Notes under the pieces: model-generated
What the model saw: only the letters and a program-made list of their open reading frames with translations
The model's database searches: none
Told to the model about the DNA's origin: nothing
Made by a program: the position numbers and the translations under genes
Shown here: positions 32,330 through 43,334 of the stretch, in pieces
How the letters are laid out: each line of letters starts with the position of its first letter
Position numbering within the stretch: the first letter of the stretch is position 1
NCBI GenBank assembly: GCA_026826555.1
Contig: JAKSZT010053883.1
Span: 30,609,282 to 30,673,281, forward strand
Direction: 5' to 3'
DNA length: 64,000 nt
DNA from: Tolypeutes matacus
Taxonomy: Eukaryota; Chordata; Mammalia; Cingulata; Chlamyphoridae

Positions 32330-32480
32330 ACCCAAACTACATTTCCAGCCTTTTCTGTCTCTCCAATACTCTCTAATCTAGCCAGACTCTCTCTCTCACA
32401 GTGCTGTTTTGAACACCATTGTAAGCTCAATTCTGGCACATAAATTAGACTTAGTAAATATTTTGTAGAATGAATAAAGA
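32330..32480 (+). mobile_element. L2-like LINE tail
   Basis: Sense L2-type end: ccattgtaagctcaattctg, gcacataaattagacttagt, then aaatattttgtagaatgaat. Confidence 0.6.
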
Positions 32481-32529
32481 TGGATGGGTGAATGAGTGGA
32501 AGGATGGGTAAAAGAGTGAATCCCTACCT

Positions 32530-32720
32530 CCATGCCATTGGCTCTGCCTGGAAGGCCCTGCCCATTCACCATGACTACCCAAACCCGGCTTGTATTTAAA
32601 AATTTGGCTCAGAACACTTTTCCCTCCAGGAACCTCCCTCCCAGCCCACTCCAACCCATGGAGGCCAGCTGTTCTGCTCAATCCCTAGTACTGGGTCTGC
32701 CATGCTCATTGGGAAATGAA
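32530..32720 (+). mobile_element. L2 LINE inner 3' fragment
   Basis: The wording tgcctggaaggccctgccca and ttggctcagaacacttttcc, then ccaggaacctccctcccagc, parallels the L2 stretch around tgcctggaatgctcttcccc. Diverged, moderate support. Confidence 0.5.
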
Positions 32721-32724
32721 TCAT

Positions 32725-33985
32725 GCCTTAACGCAACAGAATGCCCTGCAATGTCTCTTATATTTCTCTCAGTTTGGGTTTTGCGATTGATTTTTCATGT
32801 CATTGTTCCCCAAATATCCAACCACTACCATGAGAAGCAATGGTACCTGTATTTTGTTCCAAAACAGTCCTGGACCATTGGGCAAGTCCCAGTAGGAACT
32901 CACTAGGTGATGACATGATCATAAACAAGCTCTTGTTGTGGAGACCATGCCAAGCTGTGAGTGGCAACTATCTAAGTAAAGCAAAATTTGCCTAGCCTCA
33001 GCTCTGCTGCTGGGTGACCTTGACCAGCCACTTCTCTCTAGACCTCCAGGGACATGCTTGGTCTGGCTCTTCTGCAGCCTTTCTTTGGAGAACCTCCACT
33101 CATGGCTCTGGTGGGGCTGACAATTATGGCACTCATAGGGACACCAAGCTGGCAACTTAGCATATCATCCTTCTTGCCACAGAGATTGACCTCAGCATGG
33201 GAGCATGACCAATTCCAGGTCAATCTGGGGGTAGGGGGTATGCTAGAGCTAGCAGGGGACACCGTCTTTGGCATTTGAGGTCAGGCTTATGGTAAGGTAC
33301 ATGATTGGGTCTGATGACAGCCACCTTCACCACACGAATGAAATCCTATGTCGTAGAAGAGAACGAGGCTACATCTAATCTACACAGAAGCCAAGTCAAG
33401 CAATGGCATGGCTTTATCCCCTGGGTCCAGCCAAGTTCGAAGCCAGTCTACCCTAGACTGTCCACTTTTGAGGGCCTGCCAATTTCCCTTTTACTTACAA
33501 TACTTTGAATGGGGCTTCTACAATCAAAAGAGTCCGGGGTCTAAGTTCTTAGGGGAGAAGGTGGAAGATGAACAAGTTGCTCTGCTTTCAGGAGTCCACA
33601 GGGAAAAAGTCTTATGCCTGCAAGTCTGAAGTCTCTGAGGGGTTCTAGGAGGCACTCATCGCATTCAGGTCGCATTGCTCCAATATAAGGCAGGCTCTCA
33701 GGTGGTCTTTCAAGGCCTTTAGCAGCTCTAACACTATGTTCAAAGACCTCTAGGTAGGTTATAGAGTAAAAACGCCTGGTACCAGCAGAGCCAACACCCT
33801 CATGCTCTCCCTGCAGCTGACACCCTCCTTCCTTCTGCTCTTCTTGCAGAGTCACATAATGCAAAGGGGACCAGTAGTCAAGAGCCCTGGAGACCCCCAT
33901 TGGGAGGACAGAGCCCTGGAGACACCTGTTTGGAAGGAGTGGGAAAACATCTCCAGCTTACCTCTCTGCAACGTGTGTCTGCAGC
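32725..33985. other. No gene recognised
   Basis: Contains pieces that look like decayed LTR or DNA-transposon text (for example gcatgggagcatgaccaatt at about 33197) but I cannot assign a family. Frames up to 119 codons show no domain. Confidence 0.4.
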
Positions 33986-33989
33986 AGAA

Positions 33990-34140
33990 CCACTCCCCGG
34001 GGCCAGGCAGCAACTGTTGTTAGAAATCCCCTTTGCTAATTATTAAACTTCTCTGAACGGGGATGAATCACAGAGCCAGGCAGAAGGGGGCTTGAGGAGG
34101 CGCTGGCAATTTACTTAGCAGCAGTAGTCAGCCCAGCCGG
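33990..34140. promoter_or_regulatory. Candidate non-coding island
   Basis: Contains tttgctaattattaaacttc (TAATTATTAA), gggatgaatcacagagcc and ggcaatttacttagcagc. Compact and unique. Confidence 0.28.
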
Positions 34141-34144
34141 GGCT

Positions 34145-34655
34145 GTGCGGAGGCTCCTGATCCTTCTTTGGCTTGGGCTCTGCCACGTGCTCAGCATCCC
34201 AATGAGGCTGCTATTTCTGAAGGAGAATCCACAGGGCCCGGAGCCCTGGGAAGTGCCTGTCAGAACCTCTCTGGGGCTAGAGCTGCCTTGAAGGCCCCTG
34301 AGGAACCTGGTCTGCCTAGACCCAAAGTTCCACAGGTCCTGCTGGCAGCCCTTCCTGACTTCAGGTGTAAGGCCTCTCAGCTTAGGAGCAAAGGAACAGG
34401 ACCATCCTGCTCCTGCCGGATCCTGGACGAGGAACTACACTGAGATGCCATGATCGTGTCCCTCTGCTTCCCTGCAAAGAGGATGCAAGGGGTAGGAACA
34501 GGCTTTTGAGAAATGGCGTGGGCACTCTCCTAACAAGGCTTCCTTCCCACCGTCTTCACGGGTCCTTCAGACACCATTATTTTTCCCCCGGGCAGGCTGG
34601 GAAGTCCTGTTTAGGGAGCCCAGATGAGTGTAGAATGCTAGGAAAGAAAAATCCC
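34145..34655. other. No feature recognised
   Basis: Unique sequence. Confidence 0.5.
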
Positions 34656-34659
34656 CACA

Positions 34660-34870
34660 TTTTGAGCACTTTCTCTGTGGTCCCAAGTACTTGGCTATGC
34701 CATTGGTAAAGTTTTCTAATGGAATCTGCCTAACAACCTTGCAAAGATAGATATTATTACTCCCATTTGACATACTAGGAGACTGTGGCTCAGAGCAGAA
34801 AAGTGACTTGCCCAAGGTCCTTTGGCTAGCTGGTGGCAGAGGCGGGACCCTGTTCCAGGTGACTCTTCCC
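34660..34870 (-). mobile_element. MIR SINE, nearly full length
   Basis: Antisense MIR: cacattttgagcactttctc, aagatagatattattactcc, agtgacttgcccaaggtcct, gctagctggtggcagaggc. Confidence 0.9.
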
Positions 34871-34874
34871 TCCA

Positions 34875-35135
34875 CACTGCACTAGAGGCAAAAGGAAGGG
34901 GTGGAACGTGTGTGTCCCAGGGAGGACTTACTGACACTGAAGGAACCACAGAGGAGTCTGGCCTTCCCAGTTGGTCCCGGGCCCTGGACCTTCACCATCA
35001 CCATCAACTCTGAGCATGTACCAGGTGCCAACTGGGCTCTGGGAGTGCAACGACCTGAGGGCTCCCACTGTAGTTCCTTCTGAAGACAGTCAGGTATTAT
35101 CAATGACATGTGACAGTCTGGTCTGTGCCCCAGGC
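34875..35135. other. No gene recognised; possible short antisense L2 at 35015-35070
   Basis: gagcatgtaccaggtgccaa resembles an antisense L2 tail; too short for confidence. Confidence 0.35.
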
Positions 35136-35139
35136 AGAC

Positions 35140-35500
35140 AGAAGAAAGGCAAATCACCAGGTGGATCCCTGTTTCGATCCTTGTAAAGTTTCCCACGCCT
35201 CTTAGAATAGCACACAAACCTCTCTGGGTCCCTTAAGGCCCTGCGGGAACTGTCTCCTGCCTACCTCTTCAGAGCCATTTCTTACTCCTACCTGCTCCGG
35301 CCACAGTGGCCTTCTCTCTTCTCTGGGGACATGCTTTGCTATGTCTGCACCCCAGGACTTTACTTGAGCATCTCCTTCCACCAAGAACACCCTTCCCACA
35401 CTCTGCCTGTTCTAGCTCCTACTCTTTCTCCAGCTGTCTGCTTGGACGTCACTTCCTTTAGTGGGCCTCCTCTGAACTCCTGGGCCAGCCCTCCCAGAGC
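35140..35500 (+). mobile_element. L2 LINE inner 3' region
   Basis: Sense L2: ttagaatagcacacaaacct, taaggccctgcgggaactgt, ccacagtggccttctctctt, aacacccttcccacactctg, acgtcacttcctttagtggg. Confidence 0.75.
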
Positions 35501-35739
35501 ATGGACTGAGGGAAAGGAACCGTGTTCAGGTGATGTAGCAGGAGTTTGTGAGGCAGGGTGCCACATCCTCTGGGCTCACCTGGCTTCACCAAGCACAGTT
35601 GTGGTTGACTGTTCCCTCACGAGAGCTGAGCCCCACAGCAAGAGCAGGCCATGGAGTCTCTCTCCTTTCTCTGAATTTCTGGAAGGTTACTCAGCTCCTC
35701 AGGAGCAACCAGACAGTGTGGGGTGATTTAATGCTTCCA

Positions 35740-36015
35740 GAGGTAGCCCTCAAGCAATAGGTCTTGGCCCATTTTTCTACCCTCCAGTGGGATAATTCTG
35801 AGGTCTTCTACCTGGTTCTTCAGAAGGCCTCAGTGGGACCGAACCCCAATTGCCCACAGCAATAACCACTTCATTATTTCATCGGCCTTTATCCCTTCCC
35901 TGACTCACTTTCTCCACTCCTTCACTCTATTTCCTCAAGTTTCCTCCCAAATAAACTACCTGCTCTCAAGTCTTTATTTTAGGCTCTATTTTCAGGACAA
36001 CCCCCAAACTAAGGC
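35740..36015 (+). mobile_element. ERV-type LTR, 3' part
   Basis: The wording aaggtctt and gtgggataattctgaggtct, ttcagaaggcctcagtggga, then the poly(A)-signal region tttcctcccaaataaactac and the end cccccaaactaaggca fits the 3' end of a mammalian ERVL-type LTR. AATAAA is at about 35950. The 5' half (from about 35510) is uncertain. Confidence 0.6.
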
Positions 36016-36019
36016 AGTC

Positions 36020-36275
36020 ACAGGAAAGTATCCTTTTATTTTAACAGTATGTATATATTTTAATGTGTACTAATTTAAATAGCTTAGGACAAGGCTAAGA
36101 AAAATCAGTGAGCCTATTGAAAGTTTATTTAAGGAAAATAATGAGAAGTAAATACTAGTACAGATGGCATGCTGATAAAGCAAAAATTGCGAAGGTAGAA
36201 TTTAAATGATCAAAGTTTGGGAAGCTCTACCACAGATGAAATGAAATCTTCACTGGCGCACACTCCCAGGGCACC
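36020..36275. other. AT-rich sequence, origin unclear
   Basis: AT-rich (ttttattttaacagtatgta and onward). Could be a decayed DNA transposon or a conserved island; I cannot decide. Confidence 0.35.
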
Positions 36276-36279
36276 CTTC

Positions 36280-36455
36280 ACTTTCTTATTTTTATAACAT
36301 TCCTTACACCTGCAAATACTGAGTTCCCTGTCTGCTTCCTCACTGGCCTCTAGGATGTGTGAGCACGGAGCCCGTTTGTCCTGTTGCTTTCTGTATCCCA
36401 GCATGTAGCACGTGAGAAGGGCTCAATAATTAAATGTTGAATTGAGTGGAATTGA
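36280..36455 (+). mobile_element. L2 LINE tail
   Basis: Sense L2 end: gtttgtcctgttgctttctg, tatcccagcatgtagcacgt, gggctcaataattaaatgtt, gaattgagtgg. Confidence 0.75.
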
Positions 36456-36459
36456 ATTC

Positions 36460-37555
36460 AAAATTATCAGGAAGGTCTCCAAAAATAAGCACGATTTTCT
36501 TTGGCAGAAAGGGACAGAAGAACATCCCAAGCAGGCAGCAAAAGTAGGGAGACCTGTGGTATGTTCAGAGCACAGTGAGTTGTCCTATTTAGCTGGAACA
36601 GAGGGTTGGAGTGTGGGGAGGGGGAAGTGTGTGTGGTGGGATAGTCAGAGAGAAAGCTAGAAAGTGAAATGAGCCCTCAGATGCCAGCCGAAGGCATTTG
36701 GATGAATCCTTGTAAGTCAAGGGGAGGGATCTCCACCTCTTTCATTTTTTCATGATCTGGTCTCCATTTTCCCTAAGACAGAAGGTCCTACCTAGGAATG
36801 GCCTCTAAGAAATCTGTTTAAGAAATCTCATATTGTAGACAACTTTTTATAAGAATGTGCATTTTTCTGGGGAAAGGGTCCATAACTTTCATCAGATTCT
36901 AAAAGGGCTCTGAGATCACTCAAAGAGTGAGAAGCTCCTGGCTCTAGGGGAAAAGCCAGTTGGGCAGGGTCCTGCTAAGATGGTCCCTGCCCCCATGGGT
37001 CTTGAACCTTGACAGGAACAAGGGAAGGGTCCTACCTAGTAAGCTCAGCCACTATCCAGACTCACAACCACCCGGACTGATAATCAGGACTCAGGGAATG
37101 TGCAATCAACTGCATCTCAAGAGTATGTGGATGGTGGAGAGAAGGATCCAAGGTTCCTGGATCTCCCTGACCCTCCCTCCTTCCTGGTCACCACCTTGGC
37201 CTGAGTTAGAACAGCCCTTGACTCCCGTCCATTCATACCAACCCCGTACCAAAGCACCAGGACTGTCCAGTGACCTCCTCCACGAGCCCCACTTCAGGGG
37301 TCAGACTGAGCAACCCCCAACCCAATCACTCTCACTTCCTAAGCTCATCTCTTCTGGCTGAAGGGTCTCTGGCCACAGGTCACAATCACTCATCCCTCTG
37401 TCCTGAGCCGAGCCCAGCAACTGGCAGAGATCTTCAAAGTCCAAGTGAGTGTGACCAGCAGCAATTGTGGAAAGTCTGCAATTTGTTCTCCCCAGGGGAG
37501 AGTCAAAGGCTGCTAGCAACTCCCTCCTCTCCCCTCAGGAAGCCAGCCCTCCTCA
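36460..37555. other. No feature recognised
   Basis: Unique sequence, no exon or repeat recognised. Confidence 0.5.
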
Positions 37556-37559
37556 TCCC

Positions 37560-37720
37560 TGTGGTGTTGGAATCCAGCAGATGTGGATTCAGATCCCACC
37601 TGGGCCATTTACCAGCCCTGTGCAAATTACTTCCTCTTGAAATCTTCATTTCCTAAGCTCTGAAATGGGATTAATAATCTTTACCTCACTGGGTCTTTAT
37701 AAAGTAACAAATGAAATCAT
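37560..37720 (+). mobile_element. MIR SINE, 5' and core
   Basis: Sense MIR: ggattcagatcccacctggg, tgtgcaaattacttcctctt, ctctgaaatgggattaataa, ctttacctcactgggtc. The missing 3' end may be the piece at 38040-38115. Confidence 0.8.
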
Positions 37721-37873
37721 GTCCGCCTTTCCCAAAACAGATGCCATCGTTTTAAAGGTTTGAGACACTTGTGTCTCCCTCTTGGAGATGCATGAGATTC
37801 ATTATGGTGTCAAAGGTTCTGAGAATCTGTGCATAAAAGAAACCTCTTTCACTCTGTTTGACCCAGTCCTGGA

Positions 37874-38006
37874 CCACGGATACCTTTTTTTTTTTTTTTT
37901 TTTTTTTTTTTACCGGGAGGTACCGGGGATCGAACCCTGGTCTCTCCATATGGTAGACGGACGCCGAACCTCTTGAGCCACGTCCATTTCCCCCACGGAT
38001 ACCTTT
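37874..38006 (-). mobile_element. DAS-type SINE with perfect 14-bp target-site duplication
   Basis: Element 37888-37992 on the minus strand; the T run at 37885-37910 is its tail. In its own orientation it has A box TGGCTCAAGAGG and an intact B box GGTTCGATCCCC. The duplication ccacggataccttt flanks it at 37874-37887 and 37993-38006 with no mismatch. Intact boxes and a perfect duplication suggest a comparatively recent insertion. Confidence 0.95.
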
Positions 38007-38039
38007 AATCTGAGAGCACCAGCCCCATTTTGTGCACAA

Positions 38040-38115
38040 CTGGCTAAAAAGCTCTGAGCTACTACATGTAAAGAGGAGCTTAGTGCCTGGCAGGCAATAG
38101 ATATTCAATTAACAG
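38040..38115 (+). mobile_element. MIR SINE 3' end
   Basis: gagcttagtgcctggcaggc, aatagatattcaattaacag: sense MIR 3' end. It may belong to the MIR at 37560-37720, with about 320 bp (including the SINE) inserted between. Confidence 0.65.
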
Positions 38116-38119
38116 CCTC

Positions 38120-38625
38120 TCTCTCAGACACATGCCCCTTCAAGAGGCAGATACAAAAGATGTGGGAAATTAAGGTAATAGAGCCATCCCGAGCCTCCCC
38201 TTGACCTTTCCTGTAACAGACTTGAAGGTCCTTTCAGGAAAGGCCAAGGGCTTCCTGGGATCAGCTGGCTGATTCTGTGGAGGCGGCCCTGCCCAGTGAA
38301 GGGGGTGGGTGAACCCTGCCAGATTTGAATGCTTCCCAATTCTCCTGAGGATTTCTCTTCTGACAGCCGAGACCCACCCACCCATTAGGAGGGATCAGTG
38401 GTCAGAACAGTGAGATGACAAAATCAGTCAGAAGGAAATAAGCCGATAAACAGAGCCTACCCACTCCCAGAGCCCCCAGGGCCCCATTTGGAGCCAGGTC
38501 CAGGGGCGGGATCTGCGTGGATGGCGCCTCCCTGCAAGGCCACAGAGACCCAATGGGGCTGCTCTTCGAAGCTCCCAGGCCCGTCTCCACAGCTTCCCCC
38601 TCCCCGGCCATGTCCACTGATTACG
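38120..38625. other. No feature recognised
   Basis: GC-rich unique sequence. Confidence 0.5.
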
Positions 38626-38629
38626 GCAG

Positions 38630-38870
38630 TGTTCCCTACTACAGCATAAACGAATGCATTATGTCTTTGTTATGCTAATGTCATAGCGCGCCGCAATTTA
38701 AATAGCACTTCCAGAAAAATTAAGTATGTTCATTGACACAGTGAAATGTTTTCACCCTCGATGTAACCTTCACAGATTCTGTACAAAATCCATCAGTCAG
38801 TGAGCTATTCATTTGTGAATGCTTAGCAATTATTATGCTAATGCATCACAATGCATTACAGCAGATTCTC
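38630..38870. promoter_or_regulatory. Strong candidate conserved enhancer island
   Basis: A 240-bp AT-rich island between GC-rich flanks, and not any repeat I recognise. It contains ATGCTAAT twice on the same strand (38672-38679 and 38835-38842), ATGCATTATG near 38654, further ATGCAT/ATGCATTAC words at 38841-38860, GCAATTTAAATAG at about 38693, and AGCAATTATTATG at about 38825. Such clustering of POU- and homeodomain-type sites is typical of conserved developmental enhancers. No open frame spans it. Conservation is not tested. Confidence 0.42.
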
Positions 38871-38874
38871 TGTA

Positions 38875-39065
38875 AGAGGCAGGAAGTACAGCTGCCTGGC
38901 ATGCACCACACCCAGATTACGGGCCATCTATCAATATACAGAGTCATCATTGCAACTTGAGTTCCACCATATCTTGAATCCTGCCTTCTAGGAGTAGACC
39001 TCCCCAGGCTCATCCCCTGAGCTAGAAAGCAAGTATCATATGTCCTCAGAAGTCTCCTGGCAGAG
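38875..39065. other. No feature recognised
   Basis: Unique sequence between the island and the LTR. Confidence 0.45.
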
Positions 39066-39068
39066 AGC

Positions 39069-39594
39069 TGTATCAGAGAGCTTTTGCTGCATAACAAACC
39101 ATCTCAAAACTCAATGACTTAAAGCAGGGAGCATTTATTATTGCTCAGGAGTCTACAGATCAACCATGTGGTCCTGCTGATCTGGGTGAGAATAGGCAGA
39201 CCTAGGCTGGGTTCACTCGTGCATCTGTGGTCTGTGGGGGCTAAATAGTCTGGGATGGCCTCATCTCCATGCCTGGCAGTTGGCTGGTCATCAAAGGGAG
39301 CAATGGGGGTGAGTGGCCACTAGTCTCATGACCTTGCAGGCATACCAGGCTTGTTCACATGGCAGTAGCAGGATTCCAAGAGAGAGTGAAAACATGCAGG
39401 AGGTCTTGAGGTGTAGACTTGGAATTGGTGCCATGACACTTCTGCAACATTCTTTTGGCCAAAGTAAGTTACAAAGCCAGACAAATTCGAGGGGTGGAGA
39501 AATAAACTCTACTTCTTGATGGACAATGTTACAAAATCGCATAGATACAAGGAGGGGTGAAAATCTGTGGCCATTTTGTTATCAATCATCCACT
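39069..39594 (-). mobile_element. MLT1-type (ERVL-MaLR) LTR
   Basis: Full-length solitary LTR on the minus strand. In + orientation it runs from tgtatcagagagcttttgct, through ataacaaaccatctcaaaac, caggcttgttcacatggcag and cattcttttggccaaagtaa, to aggggtgaaaatctgtggcc near the LTR start. These match the MaLR LTR that in sense begins TGTGGTAGATTG. No internal coding region. Confidence 0.8.
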
Positions 39595-39599
39595 GGAGA

Positions 39600-40090
39600 A
39601 GTCTGGTCTACACACATCTGAATACCAAGAGAGACTGGCATTTGCCATGCTCAGCTGCCACCTCATGATGTTGGAGCAGTAGAGCCTGTTGGGCAGGACA
39701 GTGTCACATGAGTTACTACTAGTTATGGGAACTTCTATCAACTGAATTGCCTCTCCAAATGTGGTATCCAGCCCCAGTCTAACAGGCCAAAAAGGGAGGA
39801 CTCCAAACCTACCAGCCTGCACTAATATATGTGCTCTTGGCTGTGGGCTTGGTCTTCAAGGAACCATTCACCTGGGCTCGTGAACCAACAGGCCAGAGTT
39901 AGGTCTTACCTGTGGCTGGGATTGGTGCCCAGTTCTGGTCCACCCAGAGCTCAAAGGTCTGGTTTTTGTCTTCCTGGCACAACAGACTGAGCAGTCAGAT
40001 GTAGTGAGCCTGGAGCATAGAGCTCTGGTGTAGGGATACTCGAGGTCTGGGGTAAGCTGGTTATGTCCTACCTGCATCCTTTCCACGGGT
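39600..40090. other. No feature recognised
   Basis: Unassigned sequence between two LTR-like regions. Confidence 0.4.
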
Positions 40091-40094
40091 AACT

Positions 40095-40640
40095 ACCCTG
40101 TTCATATCCCTTGTTGCCTTGGTGACCATGTTTTGTATCACATCCTCCTTGGACACAGCTGATTGGACCAGGGGCAGGCACTTGACCCAAAGACAAACCT
40201 GTGACCTGGCTCATAAAAAAGAGTTGATCCGATCAGATTTCTTCTTTCTTCTCTTGCAAACTTGAACTAAGAAACACAGAAATGAGTTGCTGGTCAGTGG
40301 CAGGACCTGCAGTTGAAAGTTCATGAGGTGGAGTCAGGGCGGAGAGGGCATGTTGGGTCATGTGGAGCCAAGTAAAGGAGCCCAGAAGCTATGAACTGTG
40401 GAAGATGTAGATGGAAGGAGAACGAGGCTAAATCACAGAGCTGTTTTGAGAGAGAAAGCACACCGCCCCTGAGCAACGGTAAGAGAGAGAGAGGCTTCTC
40501 CCAGCGGCCCCTCGATTCGGGAAGGCTTTCCAGCTACAGTTCCATTCCCATGCATCTTGAGAGTAAGCCCTCTTGAGTGCGTTTTTATTCCTTGCAATTC
40601 AACAAACCTGACTGCAACACTCCAAAAACTCATGTGCTCC
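40095..40640 (+). mobile_element. Possible ancient LTR
   Basis: The wording acacagctgattggaccagg, ggcaggcacttgacccaaag resembles the promoter-proximal part of old mammalian LTRs (ctgattggaccag type). The rest is too diverged to place; ends are arbitrary. Confidence 0.35.
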
Positions 40641-40759
40641 AGCATGTCTGGGTCTTCTCATCTCCTTTTCAGTTCCCTAGGAAAGCGCCTTTTGAGGGAG
40701 TCTGACTTTATGGTGGCGAGACTAGCAGGACTAGACCATTAACCCTTAACCCGATCTCC

Positions 40760-41000
40760 ACGCAGTAGCCAGGAGATTTTTCAAAGCCAAATCTGATCAG
40801 GCCATAGATCAGATTTTTCAAACCCTTAGACATTCCCGGTGCCTTTAAGATAACCCCCAAATGAGCCTGGCATGGTCTGGCCTCCACCCAGCCCTCCGGC
40901 CTCACCTCCCACGGCACCTAATGGTGTTGGGCAGGAGCACCCAGCTTCCCAGGATGGGAAGGGGCCACCTGCCCCCACTGTTCCCTCTGCCTGAGACACC
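40760..41000 (+). mobile_element. L2 LINE inner 3' fragment
   Basis: Sense L2: agccaaatctgatcaggcca (about 40788), ttcaaacccttagacattcc, ttaagataacccccaaatga, gcatggtctggcctccaccc, and ctctgcctgagacacccagc. Confidence 0.75.
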
Positions 41001-41004
41001 CAGC

Positions 41005-41239
41005 CCTCAGCCCTCTTGGGGCAATTTTGCTTCTCTGGCTACCGGAATCTGGCTGGTGACTTGTGGGTCTGGTGCTGGGTACGCACGGACACAAGCCCTT
41101 CCCACCTGGACGGAGGGACCTGCCTCCCCCAGACTGGCAGATGCTGATGACAGAAACTCTAGGCCTGGGTTGTCAGCCTTACTCATCCCCAGGGTACTGA
41201 GGAAGGTCTGGCCTGCCTCAGTGGGGCTCTTCTGTCTCT

Positions 41240-41240
<1 letters not shown>
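41005..41240. other. No feature recognised
   Basis: GC-rich unique sequence before the CA repeat. Confidence 0.45.

Positions 41241-41243
<3 letters not shown>

Positions 41244-41279
<36 letters not shown>
41244..41279. repeat. (CA)18 microsatellite
   Basis: Uninterrupted CA dinucleotide run of about 36 bp, the longest pure dinucleotide array in the window. Confidence 0.97.
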
Positions 41280-41282
<3 letters not shown>

Positions 41283-41384
41283 CAGAGACATCAGCAACAA
41301 ATAAGAAAGGTTGAGGCTACTCACTGCAGAGAATCCCTTCCTGAGGATCCTGACTGGATCCATGGAAATGAGCGAGGGACTATC

Positions 41385-41705
41385 CTGCCCTTTCATTTAC
41401 AGATGAGGAAACTCGGGCTCCCATCATGGGAAGCTCACTCCTCCCACCTCCCTTCCCTTGAATTGGCCGTAAGAACAATGAGCTGATGGCTATAACCAAA
41501 GAAGACGAGATTTATTAAGTGTGGACTATACATGGGGTACTGTACTATGTGTTTTTACATGGATTATTTTATTTTTACATCCCATTAAACAGATTGAGGA
41601 ACTGAGGCACAGGTTGGTTTTAAGTGTTCCACATTCACTAAGAGGTTACTGGAATTTAAACCCAGGTAGTCTGGCTCCAGAGCTAATGCCTCTTCCACTA
41701 GTCTG
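41385..41705 (-). mobile_element. MIR SINE pieces
   Basis: 41385-41425 holds catttacagatgaggaaact, and 41500-41705 holds agtgtggactatacatgggg, acagattgaggaactgaggc, taaacccaggtagtctggct. The second is a near-complete antisense MIR; the first may be a separate copy. Confidence 0.82.
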
Positions 41706-41959
41706 AGGTGCCTCAATCAACTCAAATTAATTTGGGGCTTTTGCAGGGAAGCAAGTGGCCAGAGGGTGGGTGAACAGTGAGGAGGCCTAGCTGGTGCCTA
41801 CCAGCCGTCACCACAGTGCTCTGAGCTGGGACTCCAGGAGGAGATGGTCCCACATCTTCAAGCTCCTTAGCTGGCTGCCTGGTAACCAGGGAGGTGGGTG
41901 TTGAGGCAGCCAGCAAAGGTCAGGGGTGATGGAAGGGAAGGTAAAGGGCACCTCCATGG

Positions 41960-42125
41960 GAGCTCCATTTAGATGGTGCTTGAGAATCCTCATGGCCATT
42001 ACGAGGTGGCGATTTTTCTTCCCATTCCACAGTTGAGACAACTGAGACTTGGAGAGAAAAATACTTGCTATCATACAGCTTGTAAGTGGCAGTCAGGCCT
42101 GTCTGATTAGAGTCTCTGATTGTCA
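41960..42125 (-). mobile_element. MIR SINE
   Basis: Antisense MIR: cccattccacagttgagaca, actgagacttggagagaaaa, tcatacagcttgtaagtggc. Confidence 0.82.
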
Positions 42126-42129
42126 TCTG

Positions 42130-42810
42130 CCCTGTTTTAAGTCCCGGAAGCCAGGAGAGATGGGGGTGGAGGGCATGCTATACCTCTTCTTTAGTACTCG
42201 TGTAGTCCTTTCCAGGAGTGTAGGCCAGACAATAAACCAGCAAATGTAATATGTGATGTCAAGTGGCAAATGATGCCAAACTGAGCTGCAAGGGAGAGCA
42301 AGTCTGAGTCTCCCTGGGAATGTGTCTGCAAAGTAACGTGAAGTTACAAAAGGGGAGACTGGAGGAGGTGCTGCAGATGGGAGGAGGCCTACCCAGGGTC
42401 CCTGCCCCTGCACACAAGTCCTTCCCTCTCCCGCCAGCTCCTGAACTCCCCTCTTGCTGCCACACCTCAGCCAGCTCAGCCAGGACTGGCTAGGACACCC
42501 CAAAAGGCATGTTTCCTATAAACTCTGAGGGAAACATTCTGAGTGGGGCAGGTGGAGTGGGTGGGTGGTGCTCCTTGGGACAGGGCGCCAATGGTCAGGG
42601 CCGCAGGCCAGTGAGAAGTACCACCTTGTGCTGTGGCCGCGGTCCTCCGGGGACCAGCTACTGCTCCCACAGCTTCGAAAGAAGGTAGCCTGCCTCAACT
42701 TCCCATGCAGAGAGGAAGAGCAAGGAAGGCACTGAGCAAGTGGGAGAGGCCATTTGGTTCCCAGGTAGGCCCTGAAATCCTTGGGTCCTTGATACTCAAA
42801 AAAGTATAGT
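42130..42810. other. No feature recognised
   Basis: GC-rich unique sequence. Confidence 0.5.
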
Positions 42811-42814
42811 AACT

Positions 42815-42935
42815 GGGCGCACCGTATGGGTACCATCTGGGAGCTTATTAGAAATGCAGAGTCTCAGGCAAGAGCTTCAGAATCAGAATTTGTATATGAA
42901 CAATTCTCATGTTCAAAGTGGAGAAGAACTACGTT
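42815..42935. mobile_element. hAT-Charlie-type relic (MER20/MER5 group)
   Basis: ccatctgggagcttattaga, aatgcagagtctcaggcaag, cagaatcagaatttgtatat and ttcaaagtggagaagaacta follow the layout of small non-autonomous hAT copies. No terminal inverted repeat survives clearly. Confidence 0.6.
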
Positions 42936-43084
42936 AGGTCACTTGCTTAGAGGCAGCATCCCCATGGGTCTGCAGGGATGGGGCAGGGAAGTGGCTAAGC
43001 CTTCTGAGGGAGGGTCACTGAACTTTCTAGCCACGCAAGGGGTCAGGGAGGCTAGAAGGGGAGACCCAGGGGTTGCAAGTGTCT

Positions 43085-43200
43085 GTAAACAGTGAGGAGG
43101 GTGGCGGGGAAGAGGGATGGGGGTCAGGAGCAGAGGCTGGGAGAGGGAGGGAGGGGCTGAGCAGGAAATGGGAGAGGAGGGGAGGGAGGGGAAGTGGCTG
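43085..43200. repeat. Purine-rich tract
   Basis: gaggagggtggcggggaaga to ggagaggaggggagggaggg; strand-biased G/A sequence. Confidence 0.75.
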
Positions 43201-43204
43201 CCAG

Positions 43205-43330
43205 CCGAGCTGCAGGCTGTTGGCCAACAAGTAGGGCAGGGAGCCGACTACTGCTCTCCCAGGGCCGCTGACAACTCCCCAGAGCCCCCTCATCTCCACG
43301 GACAATTAAAACCCGGCTGTCTCTGAGTGA
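43205..43330. promoter_or_regulatory. Weak candidate non-coding island
   Basis: ccgactactgctctcccagg, gccgctgacaactcccc and cacggacaattaaaacccgg. Unique, only weakly AT-rich; listed with little weight. Confidence 0.15.
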
Positions 43331-43334
43331 GCCC

